39,664 nucleotides of DNA from Desulfosudis oleivorans (GTDB taxonomy: Bacteria > Desulfobacterota > Desulfobacteria > Desulfobacterales > SURF-7), in assembly GCA_020723305.1 (NCBI GenBank), contig DYJC01000030.1, positions 1-39,664 of the forward strand, read 5' to 3'. Made by a program: the position numbers and the translations under genes. Of this stretch, positions 22,932-31,017 are shown one piece after another. Each line of letters starts with the position of its first letter. The stretch's first letter is position 1. The notes beneath the pieces were generated by a model. It saw only the letters and a program-made list of their open reading frames with translations. It had not been told where the DNA came from and ran no database searches.

Positions 22932-24833
22932 CTATTTTTCTGAGCGCGGCAGCTTAATGATAAAACGGGTTCCATTGCCGGGATCGGATTCCGCTGTCAG
23001 CGTTCCTTTATGACTTTCGGTAATAATAAAATAAGACACAGATAATCCAAGGCCTGTTCCTTCCTTGGGTTTTTTGGTTGTAAAAAAAGGTTCAAAAATA
23101 TGTTTTAGCTGATCCTCTTCAATGCCGGAACCGTTATCTTCAATTTCAATATAAATCCAATCCGTATCATGCTTTAATCGAAGAATAAATATGGACTGTT
23201 TTTTCTTATTTGATTGATTTTTTGCCATTGAATGTGCCCCATTGCTCAGGATGTTTAACAGAACCTGCTGGATCTGGCTTTGATGACACATCACTTCCGG
23301 CATATCCGGATCATACTCCCGGATGATTTTGATTTGGCGGAAGTCATATTTTTTTTTGAGATCATAATCCGTAGCCGCGATTTCAAGGGTGTTGTCCAGA
23401 AGCAGTTTTAAATCCGTAGAAGCAAACTGCGAATCGCTTTTCCGGCTGAAGGAAAGCATATTATCCACTATTTTTGCCGCACGCAGTCCTGATTCAACAA
23501 TCGAATCAAGCATATGCCCTATTCCTCGTTTTTGTATGTACGCGCCGATCGCCTCAATGGTTGTTTCGCATTCTGTTGCGGTGAGGAAGTTTTTTTCCAT
23601 GTTTTTGCTGAAACGGTTGATAATCACCTGGGCATTTTGAAGGATGCCGGCAAGCGGATTGTTGATTTCATGTGCCATGCCTGCTGCAAGTCCGCCTATG
23701 GACATCATTTTTTCAGTCTGGATCATGATTTCCTGAGTGCGCTTCCGTTCACTGATATCCCGGATAATAGCCTGAATATATATGGATGATTCAAGTTCAA
23801 TCGCTGTCAGGCTTACTTCGGCATCAAACAAGGTTCCATCCTGTTTGCGATGCGTCCATTCAAAAATCTGAGGTTCTCCGGAAATGGCCAGGGTAATTTT
23901 TTCAAGCGCCTTTGTATCGGATTTTTTCTGATCCGGCTGGGTGTCCGGAGAATAAACATATGGTTTATTCCCGATAATATCGTCGCGATTACAACCAAAC
24001 AGTTCCAGGGCTTTATGATTGCAGTCAATAAAAATGTCGTTTTGCAGTATCAGTATTGCATCACTGGCGGATTCGAAAAGAATTCTGTATCGGGCCTCAC
24101 TTTTTTTCAGTTTTTCCTGAGCTGTTCTTCGATCTTCCACCTCATTTTTTAATAATATTTCCCTGCTTTTTATTTTGCCGGCCATTTCATTGAATCGTGT
24201 GGCGATTCCTGCCAGCTCTTGATGTTGAATCATATTCAGGGTCTGTGAATAATCGCCGATGGCAAGGCTGTCAATTCCATTCTTCAGAATGTTGAGGGGT
24301 TTGTTGATCAATATTCTCAGAAGAAAGCCTGTGGCAATGAGGATTACGATCAAAGATACGCATAGAATCAGAAAGATCGAGTTCCTGAGCCTGGACAACT
24401 CATCGTTGTATTTATCCATGGAAAGGGATAATTCAGCGCTGCCGATTCTTTTACCCTTGAACGTAAGATTGATGAATCGGAAAAATTTTTTTTCAGGAGA
24501 GTTGTTTTTTTTGGCATAAAAATGGACATTCCCCATACTATCGGTGACTTTTAATTCATGCAGCAACTCGTTTTCCATATAGCTCGAGCCGATTTTGGAA
24601 ATCTGCTGTGTGTCGTAATCCCAGATGGGAAAGATGAGTACCTGGCTCAGGTCGGCAGCGTAATTTTCAGTTTTCCGCTCCAGTTCGCTGACAAGGAAGG
24701 AAGTCTGCTGATAATAGATAAGCAGCATGAAAGTGCCTTCGATCAGGATAAGAAGGAAAATCAAGCCAAGCGTTATCTCTCTTGAGATCGATCGTGTTTT
24801 AAAACCCGGAATTTTTTGAAGCAGTGATCGCAT
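22932..24833 (-). CDS. PAS sensor histidine kinase (dCache-like sensor, HAMP)
   Basis: This 633-residue transmembrane kinase begins at the ATG 24833, 5 bp after the stop of the solute-binding protein gene, not at the longer frame to 24911, which would overlap that gene. Domains: TM1 (20-42), periplasmic sensor (43-150) with PIWDYDTQQI, TM2 (152-173), HAMP (174-228), PAS (245-365), HisKA with His388 in AAGMAHEINNPL, and an HATPase domain (DNGSGI, EGTGLGLSVSY). The periplasmic part, together with the solute-binding gene just upstream, suggests that a bound periplasmic ligand is sensed. There is no receiver domain and no response regulator gene beside it. Confidence 0.88.
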   Translation of the reverse strand: MRSLLQKIPGFKTRSISREITLGLIFLLILIEGTFMLLIYYQQTSFLVSELERKTENYAADLSQVLIFPIWDYDTQQISKIGSSYMENELLHELKVTDSMGNVHFYAKKNNSPEKKFFRFINLTFKGKRIGSAELSLSMDKYNDELSRLRNSIFLILCVSLIVILIATGFLLRILINKPLNILKNGIDSLAIGDYSQTLNMIQHQELAGIATRFNEMAGKIKSREILLKNEVEDRRTAQEKLKKSEARYRILFESASDAILILQNDIFIDCNHKALELFGCNRDDIIGNKPYVYSPDTQPDQKKSDTKALEKITLAISGEPQIFEWTHRKQDGTLFDAEVSLTAIELESSIYIQAIIRDISERKRTQEIMIQTEKMMSIGGLAAGMAHEINNPLAGILQNAQVIINRFSKNMEKNFLTATECETTIEAIGAYIQKRGIGHMLDSIVESGLRAAKIVDNMLSFSRKSDSQFASTDLKLLLDNTLEIAATDYDLKKKYDFRQIKIIREYDPDMPEVMCHQSQIQQVLLNILSNGAHSMAKNQSNKKKQSIFILRLKHDTDWIYIEIEDNGSGIEEDQLKHIFEPFFTTKKPKEGTGLGLSVSYFIITESHKGTLTAESDPGNGTRFIIKLPRSEK

Positions 24834-24837
24834 AGGG

Positions 24838-25551
24838 TCAGTTTTTGTCTGGTACAGGAGATGTTTTATCTTTCTTGTTATGATCAAGGGCTTGTTGCCA
24901 GGCATTGACAATGGAATCCGGTGTCTGTAAGGAGAAGACGATATAGTTGTCGACCGATTTTATGGTGTAGGCTTTTTCAATTTTTTGTGAATCCACACCT
25001 GCCTGACTTGCGATGTATGGCATGCTATAATCAGAGCTGATCCAAAGGTCGATATTCCCCTTTAATAAATGCAAAACATTGGTCGTATTATCAGAAGTAT
25101 CGACCAGATTTGTAAATCCATTTTGTTCGAGAAACTGTTTTTTTGCATCCTGTCTGTATGTCCCGATACGATCAACTCTTTTAGCATCCTCAAGGAAATC
25201 AATCCGGATCGGGCTTCCTTTTTTCTTAAAAAAGGCCCATTTTTGAGAGTATAGGGGGCCAACCCATTTAAACAACTTCTCCCGTTCCGGTGACCGGGTT
25301 GTTGAAAAAAGGGCAACATTCGGTTTTTTCAGTGCAAGGTTATACCCCCTTGCCCAGGGAACCAGCTCGATCGTATCCGGCTTTCCAAGATGATGAAGAA
25401 TTTCCCGAACAATATTAACGGCTTCTCCTTCTAATCTGTCATTCACCATGTAACTGGCCGGCGGATTGTTCTCTGTATAAATCAAAAGTTCCTGGGCAGA
25501 TACAGAGGCTGTGATCAGAAGAAATGGGATGAAAAAAGGATAGAATTTCAT
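24838..25551 (-). CDS. Periplasmic solute-binding protein (SBP family 3-like)
   Basis: This 237-residue exported protein has a signal peptide (MKFYPFFIPFLLITASVSAQ) and the pattern of family 3 amino-acid-type binding proteins: LLIYTENNPPASYMVNDRLEGE near the start in two adjoining pieces, then EAVNIVREILHHLG, ALFSTTRSPEREKLFKWVGP and VDRIGTYRQDA. The first lobe strands and the switch strand are recognisable. No ABC permease or ATPase gene is close, and the next gene is a membrane kinase with only 4 bp between. It is therefore probably a ligand-sensing partner rather than a transport protein. The ligand is unknown. The last 15 residues are Lys/Asp-rich and look unstructured. Confidence 0.8.
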   Translation of the reverse strand: MKFYPFFIPFLLITASVSAQELLIYTENNPPASYMVNDRLEGEAVNIVREILHHLGKPDTIELVPWARGYNLALKKPNVALFSTTRSPEREKLFKWVGPLYSQKWAFFKKKGSPIRIDFLEDAKRVDRIGTYRQDAKKQFLEQNGFTNLVDTSDNTTNVLHLLKGNIDLWISSDYSMPYIASQAGVDSQKIEKAYTIKSVDNYIVFSLQTPDSIVNAWQQALDHNKKDKTSPVPDKN

Positions 25552-25919
25552 GGCAATTGTCTCATTCCGGAACCTGTTGGTGGTTTGAGAAAAAATGTAT
25601 TATCTGTTCATGCAATATATCTGTTATGATTTCAAAGGATTCGCTCGATGAAAAAACAGATTTGTGATTATTTGTTATTCCTATTGCAAGAACATCAGGA
25701 AGGGTTGAAACTTAAATATATTCCTTAATACCATAAGATATGGAAACAGATCAAGTTATTAAATTTTTTGGGACAGGGCGATCTCATAGCTTTATGGAAC
25801 GTAATTTGCCGGGATTTTTCTTTTTTGGCATACCTTCAATTGTAATAATTACCTGTTCTGTTGAACAAAACAGTGAAGATTAACGAAATTATGTCTTTTT
25901 TCCTGAAACAAGGAGTAGG
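25552..25919. other. Intergenic region, solute-binding gene to nifX-like gene
   Basis: This 368-bp AT-rich stretch must hold the promoter of the solute-binding/kinase pair and the end of the nifX-like transcript. I see a small hairpin, TGTTC-tgtt-GAACA (25854-25867), extended by CTG/CAG, without a T-run. An AACAGATA motif occurs twice on the minus strand about 60-90 bp from the solute-binding ATG. A 26-codon frame (25648-25728, plus strand) has AAAGGA upstream but no recognisable content. No convincing promoter was found. Confidence 0.4.
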
Positions 25920-26255
25920 CTATTCGACAAGAATATCGCCTGACTTGAGACGGCCCACAGCCAATCTCTGAAGCACCAACTTACAATCTCCTACGACTGA
26001 ATCCAGCACCTTGACGTTTTTCCACTTGAGATACTGATAGTACTCCTCTTCAATCCCACCGCAGATGACCACCTGTATTCCTTCCGTCAGAATCATCTGG
26101 CAGAGCATATCAAGCGATGCCTGAGGCAGAACAACCTCCTTTTCCGCTCGAACCGTTGAATCCTTGTCGATAACAGCGATCAGCACTTCTCTGGTTAGGT
26201 CGAAACGAGGGCAAACCTCATTTTCGTATAGGCATATCAGTACTTTTGTTGTCAT
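25920..26255 (-). CDS. NifX/NifB-type Fe-Mo cluster-binding domain protein
   Basis: This 111-residue protein is a stand-alone dinitrogenase cofactor (NifX/NafY/VnfX-type) domain. Recognisable parts are a beta-strand start (MTTKVLICLYENEVCPRFD), then LPQASLDMLCQMILTEGIQVVICGGIEEEYYQYL, read here as helix then ICGGIEEEYY turn, and WKNVKVLDSVVGD. The conserved CGGI..E motif is the family mark. Such proteins bind iron-sulfur or molybdenum clusters, and in sulfate reducers they often sit beside sigma-54 regulators. The ATG at 26255 is used because GGAG ends 6 bp before it; the ATG at 26261 touches the GGAG. It follows the regulator gene after 52 bp and is likely co-transcribed. Confidence 0.8.
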   Translation of the reverse strand: MTTKVLICLYENEVCPRFDLTREVLIAVIDKDSTVRAEKEVVLPQASLDMLCQMILTEGIQVVICGGIEEEYYQYLKWKNVKVLDSVVGDCKLVLQRLAVGRLKSGDILVE

Positions 26256-26307
26256 TGACATCTCCTGTTATCTTGTTACCAATTTTCCCTGAAAATGCCG
26301 GATGGGA

Positions 26308-27804
26308 TCATGTCTCGATCCCGTATTGATGAATCTTCCGGTAAAGCTTGCTTCGGCTCCAACCCAGAACCGCGGCCGCCTTGTTCAGCCGTCCCTGGGT
26401 TTTGATAATGGCATCTACAATCATTTTCCGCTCGATGGCAGGCCACTCTGACCCCTCTTTTTTCCCTTCCCGTGTTTTCAGAATGGCATCGATAATGATC
26501 TTTCTCTCCAAGGCAGCCTGATCCGGATTCTCTCCATTTTCTTCCGGGTTCATCGAAAGGGACGTGCTTCGCTGTCTTGTGGAACTAACCGGGGTCTGTT
26601 CCAGTGGAATTGGATTCGTTAGATATGCCGGCAGGTGTTCGGCCAGTATCTGATTCTGCTGGCATACGTTCGAAGCGTATTCCACGATATTTTTCAATTC
26701 CCGGACATTTCCGGGATAGTGATACGAAAGGAGAATTTGTAAAGCATCCGCAGAAAACCCTATTGTCGGCTTTTTGAATTTAGAAACAAAGGTTTGGAGA
26801 AAATGGTCCAGGAGAAGCTGAACATCGTCTCTTCGCTCCCTCAACGGAGGCACCTGCATACGAACGACATTTAACCGGAAAAGAAGATCCTCACGGAATG
26901 ATCCTTCTCTTACCATCTGCTCCAGGTTCCGGTGCGTTGCAGCGATCACCCTGACATCACAAAAAAAACCCTTTGTGCTTCCCAATGGATGGACAATCCG
27001 GTCATCGAGAAAGGTTAAAAGTTTGACCTGTAGTGATAACGGCAGGTCTCCGATTTCTGCAAGAAAAAGGGTCCCGTTATGTGCCAGCCGGAATCGGCCG
27101 GGTTTGTTTTCCACCGCACCGGTGAATGCTCCCTTTTGATGACCGAAAAGCTCGGATTCCAGAAGAGTGGCCGGTAAGGCGCCGCAGTTGACTTTGATAA
27201 AAGCTCCTTTAGCGCGTGAGGACTCATGGTGGATGGCTTCTGCCACAAGATCCTTCCCGGTTCCTGTTTCACCTGTAAGCAGAACCGATGAATTGGATTG
27301 CGCGATCATGGGAAGGAATCGATATATCTGCTCCATCTGTGGGCTTCTGCCCACAAGCTGGCCGAAAGTATAAGCTCCGGATTTTTTCCCCTCTTGAGCG
27401 CCAAGAGCCCGGATATCTTCGAATGTTTCAAAAAATCCAATGTGATGGCCCTGCGAATCCCTGATCGGCGCGAAAGTGACCCTCACCGGAATCTTTTGCC
27501 GCTCCCGGTTGACGATGTTGCCTTCGATGCACATCATTCCGGAAACCCGGCTCATGCTGAGTACCGGACATTTTTCCAGACAAAAATCACCTCTGACAAT
27601 ATGGCGGCAGGCAATGGTTCCGGCCTCCTTTCGATGAAATCCGGTCAGGGCTTCCATGCCTCGATTCAACAATGCAGCATGCCGCTCACAATCCATTACG
27701 ATAACTCCCAAAGGAAGTTCATCGATAATAAACGGCAATGCCACTGAAAGATCCAGCGTGCCTGTCTCATGAGGTAGTGGATCAGGATGCATCTTGTCAG
27801 ACAT
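26308..27804 (-). CDS. PAS-containing sigma-54 transcriptional activator
   Basis: This 498-residue enhancer-binding protein has an N-terminal PAS domain (about 25-135) with cysteines at 67, 75, 79 and 92, which may hold a metal or Fe-S centre or act as a redox switch. The AAA+ domain follows (150-385): Walker A GETGTGK (178-184) and the sigma-54 contact GAFTGA (225-230). Its Walker B reads LFLAEIGDL, with Ala249 where Asp is standard (codon GCA). The C-terminus is a Fis-type HTH (about 456-495). A 25-codon tandem duplication (431-455, repeated from 456) precedes it. The ATG at 27804 is used because GAGGGA lies 4 bp upstream. It diverges from the pseudo-receiver operon, whose promoter has the -24/-12 form. 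Confidence 0.9.
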   Translation of the reverse strand: MSDKMHPDPLPHETGTLDLSVALPFIIDELPLGVIVMDCERHAALLNRGMEALTGFHRKEAGTIACRHIVRGDFCLEKCPVLSMSRVSGMMCIEGNIVNRERQKIPVRVTFAPIRDSQGHHIGFFETFEDIRALGAQEGKKSGAYTFGQLVGRSPQMEQIYRFLPMIAQSNSSVLLTGETGTGKDLVAEAIHHESSRAKGAFIKVNCGALPATLLESELFGHQKGAFTGAVENKPGRFRLAHNGTLFLAEIGDLPLSLQVKLLTFLDDRIVHPLGSTKGFFCDVRVIAATHRNLEQMVREGSFREDLLFRLNVVRMQVPPLRERRDDVQLLLDHFLQTFVSKFKKPTIGFSADALQILLSYHYPGNVRELKNIVEYASNVCQQNQILAEHLPAYLTNPIPLEQTPVSSTRQRSTSLSMNPEENGENPDQAALERKIIIDAILKTREGKKEGSEWPAIERKMIVDAIIKTQGRLNKAAAVLGWSRSKLYRKIHQYGIET

Positions 27805-27935
27805 GATTCCCTCATCTCTCATATATTTTGTAAATTCATAAAAACCTGTTTTTTTTAACAGCCATCAACGTAAAAAAGGTCTATTGTGTATTGAAAAATC
27901 ATTTTGTATTATTTTGTATCATAATTGATCAATAT

Positions 27936-27957
27936 TGCAATAAAATGTTTTATTGCA
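27936..27957. promoter_or_regulatory. Candidate enhancer site (UAS) for the sigma-54 activator
   Basis: TGCAATAAAA (27936-27945) and TTTTATTGCA (27948-27957) are perfect 10-bp inverted arms separated by TG. The centre is about 80 bp upstream of the -24 element, a usual distance for enhancer-binding proteins. The 10-bp palindrome ATTGATCAAT ends 2 bp to its left and may be a second site. Binding by the adjacent activator is inferred. Confidence 0.6.
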
Positions 27958-28026
27958 TTTTTTCTTTTTTGTTTCATTACAGAATGATATTTTATAACCT
28001 ATTAAAATATTGACAAATTACCATAA

Positions 28027-28042
28027 CGGCACACTTGTTGCT
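28027..28042 (+). promoter_or_regulatory. Sigma-54 (-24/-12) promoter
   Basis: CGGCAC-ACTTG-TTGCT matches the consensus TGGCAC-N5-TTGCW at all but the first position and has the exact spacing. Transcription should start near 28053 and cover the pseudo-receiver, CBS, DASS and NhaD-like genes. It lies next to a gene for a sigma-54 activator, which strengthens the call. Confidence 0.75.
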
Positions 28043-28195
28043 CTATACAGGGCAATTTAAAAAAAAGTATTCCGACCGACACGGCGGGCGTAATAGTTGA
28101 AAAGAGGTCATGATAAGCCGTCAAAAGGAGATGTTGCAACAATGCTCGGATTCAAATGTAAGGCCTTGATCCAAAGTAAAGGATAATTACCGCTG

Positions 28196-28672
28196 ATGGG
28201 AATGAAACTTCTGATTATTCACACGGATGATCTTTTCCGCAGCCGCTTGGTGGAGCGTATGCGTCTTGAGAACCAAAAGGTTTTCGAGACTTCCATTGAG
28301 GCTGAGGCCAAGGATATCATTCAGCGGGAGAATCTGGATATCGTGCTGTTGGGTGCTATGGGGTCTCATCAGGATCGCCTTACGTTTCTTAAACTGATCC
28401 GAAAGGTGCAACCGTTTACCGAGGTGATCTTCCTGACAGCCGCAGAAAATCACTCTTTTGACAGCGCGATAAAAGCAATGCAGTTGGGCGCCTTTGATGA
28501 CCTTTTGCTGCCTATCGATTTCAACGCGCTGTTCAGTCGCATCCAGGAAGCGTTTAAAAGAAAGAAGGTGCAGATAAAGGTTATGAAAAAAGAAATCGGC
28601 AAAGGCCGGGAACTACCTATTGTGAAAAAACCTTCCGAGTCCGGGGCTCGATTGGATAACGATAAGCCCTGA
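28196..28672 (+). CDS. Pseudo-receiver (degenerate response-regulator) protein
   Basis: This 158-residue protein has a CheY-like fold (about 4-120): LLIIHTDDLFRSRLVERM, LDIVLLGAMGSH, TEVIFLTAAENH and GAFDDLLLPID. The acidic pair at Asp11-Asp12 and Thr81 are kept. The phospho-acceptor Asp is Gly53 (LLGAMG), and the conserved Lys is Leu105 (LLPID). It therefore cannot be phosphorylated in the usual way. The C-terminal tail (120-158) is Lys-rich with no known domain. An ATG at 28202 is an equally good start. It is the first gene after the sigma-54 promoter. Pseudo-receivers usually work by protein contact, so it may control partner proteins of the operon rather than transcription. Confidence 0.75.
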   Translation: MGMKLLIIHTDDLFRSRLVERMRLENQKVFETSIEAEAKDIIQRENLDIVLLGAMGSHQDRLTFLKLIRKVQPFTEVIFLTAAENHSFDSAIKAMQLGAFDDLLLPIDFNALFSRIQEAFKRKKVQIKVMKKEIGKGRELPIVKKPSESGARLDNDKP

Positions 28673-28772
28673 GAATTCAGGACTGAAAAAAATAGATGCT
28701 CGTTTGACCTGTTCCGGGATAATCGAGTTGTAAACAGATATGGAGAACCTAACATATAATAAGGAGAGATAT

Positions 28773-29327
28773 ATGCAGTCAATCAAAGTCAGAGAGCTGA
28801 TGGTGCCGATAAACGAATATGCAACGGTTTCGGAAGATGCCTCACTGAACGAGGCGGTTCTGGCTCTTGAAAAAGCGCAAAAACATGTGGAAACGGGCCG
28901 TGAAAAGCACCGGGCAATTCTGGTGCTTGACAGCAAGAGACATGTTGTCGGAAAAATCGATCAGTGGACTGTGCTCTGGGCGATCGAACCCCGTTACAAA
29001 CACATCGGAGATATTAGGGAAACCTCCCGGTACGGCTTCAGTCCGGAATATTTACGATCCATGGTCAAAAACGTCGGACTGTGGCAAAAACCGCTGGATA
29101 ATCTTTGCCGAAAGGCTGCGGAGATCAACGTCAGGGAAATCATGCAGGTGCTTACCGATGGGGAATTCGTTCAGGAAGAAGCTTCCCTGGATCAGGCCCT
29201 GCACCAGATGGTGATGGGTCGTCATGCATCGCTGCTGGTTAAAAAGGGAGATTCTGTTACAGGGATTCTCCGGCAGAGTGATGTATTCAAGGAAATATGC
29301 GACCGGATGAAGGTTTGTGAAATTTGA
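28773..29327 (+). CDS. CBS-pair domain protein
   Basis: This 184-residue protein has two CBS motifs: VRELMVPINEYATVSEDASL near the start, with AILVLDSKRHVVGKID closing the first, and VREIMQVL...EEASLDQALHQMV then LLVKKGDSVTGILRQSDVF for the second. CBS pairs bind adenine nucleotides and often sense energy charge or ionic strength in transporters. No other domain is attached. The ATG at 28773 is chosen because AAGGAGAG precedes it. It lies in the operon just before an SLC13-type transporter and an antiporter. A close paralogue (33958-34518) is in this window, with the same MVP..EYATVSE opening, beside a beta-helix protein. Confidence 0.88.
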   Translation: MQSIKVRELMVPINEYATVSEDASLNEAVLALEKAQKHVETGREKHRAILVLDSKRHVVGKIDQWTVLWAIEPRYKHIGDIRETSRYGFSPEYLRSMVKNVGLWQKPLDNLCRKAAEINVREIMQVLTDGEFVQEEASLDQALHQMVMGRHASLLVKKGDSVTGILRQSDVFKEICDRMKVCEI

Positions 29328-29428
29328 TTCATCGGTGCATTACGATAATGAACAGTTGCGTCCGCGATAGCTGATTTCTTCATGGACGCCACACCTTAAC
29401 AAAATTGGAATGAGAGGAGTCTGTTGCA

Positions 29429-30934
29429 ATGACGGAAAATGCAAACGCGATATCGGCAGGGATCTCAATCCCTTCTGAAAAAATGGTTATTGACTGGAAG
29501 AGAATCTTTTTTATTCTCCTGGGACTGGGCCTGTTTTTTACTTTCTACCTGATGAATGACCTGCCGGATGCAGTGGATCCGGCAGGAAAACATTTCCCAC
29601 TGCCTTCCCAGGGCCGGATGGCGATCGGCCTTTTTCTGATGGCGGCAGTGTGGTGGATCTTTGAGGTGATGCCCATTGGCGCAACCGCCATCGGCATCGG
29701 TCTTTTTCAGGTAATTTTTTCAATCCGCACCTCGGATCAGGCGCTAAAAGATTTTTTCGATCCATCGGTCTGGTTTATCTTCGGGTCCGTGGTCATGGGA
29801 CTGGGATTTGCCCACTCCGGCCTTACCAAGCGGATGGCTTACAAAATGCTGGGGATTGTCGGCGAAAATACCAACTTTATTCTGCTCGGCACCTTTCTGA
29901 TTGTTGCCGGCATGACATTGCTCATGGCCCATACTGCAGTGGCAGCCGCCATGTTTCCGCTGCTTCTCGCGATCAACTCCCTGTATGATGACTCCGGTGA
30001 ACCCAACCGGTTCGGCAAAGGGCTTTTCGTGGGTATGGCATGGACGGCAGGCGCAGGCTCGATTATCACCTTTCTTGGCTCAGCCCGTGGTGTGGCCGGA
30101 GCCGGCATGTTTAAAAAATTCACCGGGGGCCAGGAGATCGGTTTCTTCGAATTCAGCTATTACAATCTTCCCCTTGGCCTGCTCATGGTCTTTTTTATCT
30201 GGCTCATCGTGATCTTTTTTTTCAAACCCGAAAAATCCAGAATAGACGGTCTTCGGGAAAGGGTTACCGGTCTGGCCAAAGAGCTCGGCCCTATGAACCA
30301 AAAGGAGAAATTTGTTCTGACGATGGTTGCGGTGGTGCTGGGTCTTTTCATGATGAAGTCCTTCTCTCCCATCCCCTTTTTCAAAAACATGGACCGGGCT
30401 GCCATCATGATGGTTCCTACCGTGGCCTTTTTTCTGTTTCAAACCCTTGGCGTGGAAGAGATGGAAGGGATACCCTGGAACATAATTCTTCTTTTCGGAG
30501 GAGCCATGAGCATCGGCTACTGCCTCTATGACACCAAGGCTGCGGAATGGATGGCGGTAAGCTGGGTGAGCTGGTTCCAGCATGCGCCCTGGCTGCTCTT
30601 TGTGCTGGCCATCGCCTTTCTGGTACTGTGCATGACCAACTTTATCATGAACGTGGCCGCCATTGCCATCACGCTCCCTGTTTCCCTGATCATCGCCAAT
30701 TACCTGGGAGTGGCACCGCATGTCATCTTCTTTGCATCCCTGGCTGCCGCAGGAATGCCGTTCAATCTTCTGATCGGCGCAGCGCCCAATGCCATCGCCT
30801 ATGAAAGCAAGCAGTTCACTGCCGGAGAATTTTTCATATACGGCTGCATCCCGAGCGCCGTTCTCATGACCCTGCTGGCGCTTTTCTGCTACTTTATCTG
30901 GCCGCTCATGGGTATGCCGGTGCTGTTGAAATAA
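29429..30934 (+). CDS. SLC13/DASS-family anion:sodium symporter with altered motifs
   Basis: This 501-residue membrane protein has about 12 helices and the internal two-fold repeat of the divalent anion:Na+ symporter family, which carries dicarboxylates, citrate or sulfate. Characteristic parts are MPIGATAIGIGLFQ, FDPSVWFIFGSVVMGLGFA, ILLFGGAMSIGYCLY and LIGAAPNAIAYES. The two SNT substrate/sodium motifs are changed: the first reads AHT (167-169), the second MNV (407-409). The first GTPPN-like loop reads GSARG (217-221). The substrate may differ from known members. A GAGGAG Shine-Dalgarno lies 10 bp upstream. The downstream NhaD-like antiporter suggests linked sodium cycling. In a sulfate reducer, sulfate is a reasonable but unproven guess. 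Confidence 0.82.
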   Translation: MTENANAISAGISIPSEKMVIDWKRIFFILLGLGLFFTFYLMNDLPDAVDPAGKHFPLPSQGRMAIGLFLMAAVWWIFEVMPIGATAIGIGLFQVIFSIRTSDQALKDFFDPSVWFIFGSVVMGLGFAHSGLTKRMAYKMLGIVGENTNFILLGTFLIVAGMTLLMAHTAVAAAMFPLLLAINSLYDDSGEPNRFGKGLFVGMAWTAGAGSIITFLGSARGVAGAGMFKKFTGGQEIGFFEFSYYNLPLGLLMVFFIWLIVIFFFKPEKSRIDGLRERVTGLAKELGPMNQKEKFVLTMVAVVLGLFMMKSFSPIPFFKNMDRAAIMMVPTVAFFLFQTLGVEEMEGIPWNIILLFGGAMSIGYCLYDTKAAEWMAVSWVSWFQHAPWLLFVLAIAFLVLCMTNFIMNVAAIAITLPVSLIIANYLGVAPHVIFFASLAAAGMPFNLLIGAAPNAIAYESKQFTAGEFFIYGCIPSAVLMTLLALFCYFIWPLMGMPVLLK

Positions 30935-30946
30935 AACAACAAACCC

Positions 30947-30984
30947 TTCCCTATGATTCCCGGCTATCCGGGCATCACAGGGAA
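30947..30984 (+). terminator. Hairpin between DASS and NhaD-like genes
   Basis: The arms TTCCCT/AGGGAA, TGAT/ATCA and CCCGG/CCGGG stack into one 15-bp stem with two single mismatches and a CTAT loop. TAAAATTTTAC follows, so U-rich but not a clean run. It may be an intra-operon attenuator or a stability element that lowers expression of the second transporter gene. Confidence 0.55.
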
Positions 30985-31017
30985 TAAAATTTTACAAATT
31001 TACGCTAAGGAGTGTTG

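Larger units (their letters stand above)
27805..28195. promoter_or_regulatory. Divergent control region of the sigma-54 system
   Basis: This 391-bp, very AT-rich region separates the activator from its presumed target operon. It holds two perfect palindromes (ATTGATCAAT at 27924-27933 and the repeat at 27936-27957) and a -24/-12 promoter at 28027-28042. A 19-codon frame at 28110-28169 has GAGGT before its ATG but no recognisable content; it could be a leader peptide. I could not place a promoter for the activator gene. Confidence 0.6.

Noticed and set aside
25648..25728. 26-codon frame with AAAGGA upstream, plus strand
   Set aside because: Too short, with no recognisable content. Its opposite strand is the likely promoter of the solute-binding gene.
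28110..28169. 19-codon frame in the leader of the pseudo-receiver operon with GAGGT upstream
   Set aside because: It could be a leader peptide but has no repeated codon run or attenuator hairpin after it, so I do not list it as a gene.
30080..30721. 213-codon frame antisense to the DASS gene
   Set aside because: His/Gly/Lys-rich composition is what the reverse of a hydrophobic gene gives; the plus-strand gene is clear.
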